Positions 59,606-64,000 of a DNA stretch of 64,000 bases are shown piece by piece. Source of the DNA: Nereocystis luetkeana (lineage: Eukaryota > Sar > Phaeophyceae > Laminariales > Laminariaceae); contig JARUPZ010000017.1 of assembly GCA_031213475.1 (NCBI GenBank), positions 7,146,167 through 7,210,166 on the forward strand, given 5' to 3'. Every line of letters begins with the position of its first letter. Position 1 is the first letter of the stretch. The notes under the pieces were generated by a model. It had not been told where the DNA came from. It saw only the letters and a program-made list of their open reading frames with translations, and ran no database searches. Both the position numbers and the translations under genes were made by a program.

Positions 59606-59692
59606 CCCTTTCAGGACTGCAGTCCCGAGTAAAGGACCAACCATTCTAATTCCAAGTGATATCCTCAAAACGGGGCTGCACTAATAAAAGGG
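59606..59692. mobile_element. Foldback MITE copy 5
   Basis: An 87-bp element begins CCCTTTCAGGACTGCAGTCC and ends GGGGCTGCACTAATAAAAGGG. The flanking four bases are TAAA and TCAA, so an original TTAA is possible but not shown. Confidence 0.7.
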
Positions 59693-59699
59693 TCAAGGG

Positions 59700-61190
59700 G
59701 CCCCTTGTCTAAAAACAAAAAGAGCGATATTATTTCTGCTACAGTAACTGCAGTAACGACATATATATCACGACTCGCTGCCGAACACGGCATAGATCCA
59801 TTACTTCTGCAGGTCTCACACCATCGCTCGGCCAACGTAAAGCGTGTTCGTTATGCGCTCTAGGAGGTCTTCAGGCCCTTGGGTCTGTAAGGGGTTGTGG
59901 TTGCACCACCAAACGAAATTGCTCATAAACGAGTTTTTATCACTTTTGAGTTTTTGTCATCCGATAATAATGAGCCTTAGTCCCTACGCTACGGAATGCC
60001 GAACTAAAGGCCCAAGGAGATTCGCCTAGTAGGGTGTGGCTTTGTCGGCGAAATTCTGAATCCAAACAGTATCAGCAGCAGAAAAAATACCTTTGAATAT
60101 TTTCCTATTGGTGGCAGCGGTATGGGGATTGCTGTTGGTTGTAGATTAGGAGGTATTATTGCTTGGTTCCAAAAAGGCGTCAGATCAGTCCGGGGCCTGA
60201 CACCAAAATATGACCCATAACCTACGCCCTTTCAAACGGCCGCGAGCAGGATCGTGTAAGCATTAGAACTGGAGAAACGTCGTTTTCGGTACGGCATCGT
60301 GAAAGGATACAAGTATGTCAGCACTATTTAAATAGTCGTAATGCAATAAATAACGGTAAAAATGGTCTTGTTTTTCCAAAGACTGCAGTGGTCAGATTAT
60401 TCTCGTCCAAGGCGCCCATCGGCTAAACGTTAAACCTGGGGCAAAACCGGAAATTATTTTTTTTCAGCATTCGAGGATCATTTCGTTGTTTCGAAAACAC
60501 AAGAAACTTGAATCGCCCAAACAAATGTTCTAGTGTAACACAAAAAACAGGTTTCGATGAAGACATAGACAGAGTGGAAGATCAGGTCGGGCAGCGGCAC
60601 TGTATAATTACTGCTAAAGCCGTGCTGTCACGTGGCAGCGCACACCACGGACCACGCAATGTATTTCTAAACGTCACGTTAAGGCTTTACCCAACCACAG
60701 AAAGCGCACTGGCTCTTGCTCTCTGCCTTTGTTGAACCAACAGTGACGACGTACCCACACAGCTGGGCTCGCTGAACAGCAAAGAGAGCAACAACAGTGA
60801 TACTCTGTCGCTTTGGGCGTTGTGTTGAGTATGCTCGGAATACTGTAGTATGTATCGCACAGTCTTGTGCAGTGGAATATGTATATGGTAGGAAGGCTTG
60901 TTTATGCCGGGGGTATTTTGGTACTGGGTGATACCGTCACTACGACGAACGACGAACGTCAGGCGTGGGCACGTCTTCACTCTCTCTCTTTCCTCATTCG
61001 TCCGATATAATACAACACGAGAGTCCTTCCAAAGACCATCATGAGTTATTTTTACCTCGCCTAACTGCGTAAGGCCTGTCACGCCCCAGAGTAACGATCA
61101 CGTCAGCGTGGATCCGTCGAGACTCTGCGGGCTAGTGGCAGTGATTAGAGCGATCTTCGTCTCACAAAGATGGAGGTAATTCGGGAAGCT
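59700..61190. other. No gene recognised
   Basis: Short frames without motifs; this could include the degraded 5' part of the copia element that follows. Confidence 0.4.
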
Positions 61191-61199
61191 AGATCGGCT

Positions 61200-62139
61200 G
61201 AAAGGTAATGGAGAACGGACGAGCCTACGGCTCTGGCGGTGGCACGCTCGTCGACGAAGAAGTCGTTCCAACAACAGTGCTGGTAGAGGCGAGAGCGAAG
61301 AAGCCGGATCGCCAGCGGCGAACGTGGAATGACGGGTGGTGACGATGGGGGTAATGGCTGGGGATGGTACCGAAAGAGTGGATGGGGGAATCGAGGGTTT
61401 GGCCAGGAGGAACACCGGCAGCAGCAGCAGTATCTACGGCAGCAGTACCTGCTGCAGCTTCATCAGTGGCAGTACCTGCGGCGTAGCAGCGCTGGCAATG
61501 TCAGCAGCAGCACGAACAGGAGCATCAGCTGCGGCATGGAACGACCTGCAGTGGTGGTAGTCAACAGCAGTGGCAGCCGGGGTGGCGCGAGCCTGGCCGT
61601 AGTAGTCATGGTAGAGGCCAAACGGCACAAACGGCGCATTTCGTACTTGGCAAGTATGAGCATGGTTTCGTTAGTCAATCGGCTGTAGCGATCTCTGATC
61701 GCAGGGTATGGACGTGCCATAGCGGTGCGAGTGATCACATGACAGGAGATGCTACAAACATATTCAATCGCAACGCGCCCTCTAAGGGTGAGGAATGGGT
61801 CACGATTGGTGATGGTACAGTCAAGAAGGTTCTTTCCGTAGGGACTTTGAACTTGGAGTTGCACTGTGATACCGATATAGGCGTACAGCTGCCGCGAGTG
61901 GGCGTAGTGGGCGGCCTTGAAATCAACCTTTTCCCCCTGCACGCAGTTGAGGCCTAGCATGCCATCGCACTAGATTCGACTGGAGTGCACCTCTTGGGAG
62001 GAAAAATCACTTTCCCTCGTGATACGGAAGGTTCCTCTTTTTTACGTGCTACCAGACTTTCCCCCTCACACCCAGTGAAGATAGCTGCAGCCACTTCAAT
62101 ATCCCCCCTTAGTATATCCTCCCGTTCCGCCCCCGCCTA
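61200..62139 (+). pseudogene. Ty1/copia gag-protease fragment, inactive
   Basis: The 5' part (61200-61690) is CAG-rich and reads as a Gln-rich gag tail in mixed frames, followed by a possible degraded zinc knuckle (GKYEHG). From 61682 one frame reads to 62139 with a single TAG at 61955. It contains VWTCHSGASDHMTGD, the copia protease active-site region. Then come VTIGDGTVKKV, LNLELHCDTDIGVQL and INLFPLHAVEA, and after the stop HAIALDSTGVHLLGG and FPRD. Active enzymes have DSG; here it is HSG (CAT for GAT, 61718-61720), so the catalytic aspartate is lost. No integrase or RT follows. The 165-codon minus-strand frame is its shadow. Confidence 0.75.
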
Positions 62140-62141
62140 GT

Positions 62142-62490
62142 ACTGTAGAGCCAAATGGAGTACATCTGGACGATTTTCTCCCGCATCCGTCTACTTCTAC
62201 TGTAGAGATGAACGAAGTGTACGTGGATGCTTTCCTCCCGCCCTCGCCTACTGCTGTAGAGATGAATGAAGTGCATGTGGATGCTTTGTTCCCGCCCCCG
62301 CCTACTACTGTAGAGATGAATGGATTGCATGGGGGTGATTTTGTCCCGCCTCCGCCTACTACTGTAGAGATTAATGGAGTGCATGTGGATGATTTCCTTC
62401 CGCCTCCGCCTACTACTGTCGCGATGAATTGAATCCATGCGGATGATTTTCTCCCGCCCCCGTCTTCAGTACGAGTAGAGTTGAATAAAA
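62142..62490 (+). repeat. 54-bp minisatellite, seven units
   Basis: ACTGTAGAG marks units at 62142, 62199, 62253, 62307, 62361 and 62415, with a seventh degenerate unit near 62471. The period is 57 then 54. On the plus strand it reads as an 18-residue Pro-rich repeat (FLPPPPTTVEMN) just after the copia protease part, until a TGA in unit six. On the minus strand it stays open inside a 216-codon frame (62096-62746) reading VVGGGGRKSSTC. Confidence 0.9.
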
Positions 62491-62499
62491 TAAAAGAGA

Positions 62500-64000
62500 A
62501 GGGGTTTCTCGCGCCCACGCGTACAACAAGAAAACAAAGTGATGATTTACGGCCCCAGGGCGAGGTTCCCCCCACGCCCACTGTAGAACAGTGTGCAGGG
62601 CCTACGATATTGGTTCCCTCCTCGATCTCCCCGATCCCCCCCACGCTCCCTGTTGCTAAACTCGGGATGGCCGTTGTGGTACTGGCCCCTATAAACGAAT
62701 AATGCTTAATCGATAAGCACCCTGTATTAAGGTAGATAGATGTCAATACCTTTCATGTCATTGATGCCGATGCTAACGAATGACGCGTTCTACGATAGAG
62801 ATAGCACATTTTCGATATGTTTTTCTGGATGACGGGTTTCCTAATTCCAAAATTGTCGGAAGGCTAATCTTGTATCGATTTATTTTTGTTGTATAGTGAG
62901 GCTATGGGGTTATTCGTCGAGGTTTAATTTGATTTTTATTCAAGTCGGTTTTCACTTGAGGTGTGGAGCCCTTCATTGAGGAGCCTCAGAAAAAATAGGG
63001 TGACCCTCTATCGAAAAAAAAAACGCCTCGAATCTTATAATCGAAAAAACACTTGGAGATATCCGAAGGCAAGGTGAAAACAAGAGGACGATATCCGCGT
63101 CACGGGAGAACTTGTCCTCAGCGCTGGAGGGATGAAGGCGCCGGAGGCTGGAGCGCGAGTTTCGAAGTCTGTATCCTCGCAGGGTGTAAAGTTGATGTCC
63201 CCTCGCACCTCGCTGGTGACGCCGCCTTCGCTGACAGCGGGGGGGGGGGGGGGGCGACTTCGTGTGCTGCTGAACCGACGCCACCGGAGCGCCGATTGCG
63301 TGGTATATGCCAGCACCTACCCTGCCGACACCGCAACCACCGCCACCACCGCAGCCATCGTCGCAAGCTGAGATGACTTTGTCCTGAACTTGGGAGTGTG
63401 TTTGATGTTGATTTTGATGTTGTGATTGATCATATTTGTATATGTTGCTTTGGCTGGAATGGAGGAGTAGGTTTTGGTTGAATCGAAATGTGATGAACGA
63501 ATCTAGCTGATTTGAAATGGATCATTTTTTTATTGGGGAATGTTTTGAGTAACAGAGAAAATGCTGATTGGAGGAGACGATTAGTTTCACGTCCGACGGA
63601 CGAGCATTTGACATGACAGATGGATAATCTGAACTTTATTGACGTAAACGTGGCAGTGTTCGTGTAATTTGCAGTTTTGAGAGTTTTGGCATTCATTCAA
63701 AAGGTATAATTTGGGGTTTTGGGCACGATATACGTGGAAGATAATAATGTTGTTATTGCTTAAAAGACTGTCGTTTTACATGGGCAGTTTATTAAGTGTT
63801 TGAGGTCTGAAATTGTGTACCTGAATAATTGCCGTTTTACCTGGTAATGGTGACGATATACCGACGTTCTTAAAAGGGACTATTCAACGGGGGGGCTGTT
63901 GTTCATGCATGTTGTTTGATTTTATTTTGCTTTGTTTTTTTTTGTTTTTGTGCTGCTGTCAGAAGTTTCCCACGCGGGTTTTCCCTTCTTTATATATATT
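62500..64000. other. No gene recognised; AT-rich tail
   Basis: A 14-bp G run lies at about 63240-63253 and an ACC-rich patch at 63320-63360. The last 600 bp are AT-rich. One ACCTGGTA word lies at 63839. Confidence 0.45.

Noticed and set aside
61463..61960. 165-codon minus-strand open frame
   Set aside because: It is antisense to the copia protease frame, which carries the HSGAS and GDG motifs.
62096..62746. 216-codon minus-strand Gly/Ser-rich open frame
   Set aside because: It is kept open by the 54-bp minisatellite and has no signal peptide or domain. The plus strand is at least linked to the copia frame. Not excluded, but not supported as a gene.
1..64000. CRISPR arrays, bacterial operons or phage genes
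   Set aside because: No spacer-repeat pattern, no ribosome-binding sites and no compact gene order; the recombinase genes belong to eukaryotic retroelements.

Overview
The window looks like intergenic and intron-rich chromosomal DNA of a multicellular-type eukaryote. There are no operons, no ribosome-binding sites and almost no long open frames. The few convincing coding stretches are short exons with GT-AG borders, separated by kilobases. Interstitial TTAGGG-type telomeric repeats, dense CAG/CTG and CAA tracts, retroelements of the tyrosine-recombinase (DIRS-order), LINE and Ty1/copia types, and a secreted root-cap/VWD-like protein together fit a brown alga (Ectocarpus-like stramenopile). 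That assignment is an inference from family resemblance, not a database result. Left third (1-22 kb): a three-copy ~0.28-kb tandem repeat is interrupted by a foldback MITE with a TTAA target duplication. A decayed DIRS-order retrotransposon occupies about 6.8-13.8 kb (gag-like, RT, RNase H, tyrosine recombinase). An interstitial telomeric array sits between the arms of a 30-bp inverted repeat near 18 kb. A second, different DIRS-order element lies at 19.2-21.8 kb, lacking its RT but keeping RNase H and recombinase. Middle third (22-44 kb): short dispersed repeats predominate, including a retroposon family ending in (CAA)n, tRNA-derived SINE-like copies, and CTG-rich higher-order tandem repeats. 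Two split genes lie here. One (30.6-34.0 kb) encodes a cysteine-rich protein I do not recognise and carries two one-base frameshifts. The other (36.9-41.9 kb) is an apparently intact three-exon gene for a 362-residue secreted protein, with both introns in phase 1. Right third (44-64 kb): mostly repeats and relics. It contains further SINE and MITE copies, several short tandem duplications, a strongly C-rich block (50.5-54.3 kb) with a 48-bp minisatellite, a 5'-truncated LINE on the minus strand (56.1-57.1 kb), and the gag-protease part of a Ty1/copia element followed by a 54-bp (18-codon) minisatellite. Little here works together as a pathway: one gene looks functional, one looks damaged, and the rest is a layered graveyard of mobile elements. 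The most informative relationships are nested insertions and repeated families: five MITE copies, four SINE copies in one orientation, three (CAA)n-tailed retroposons, and an over-represented ACCTGGTA word.
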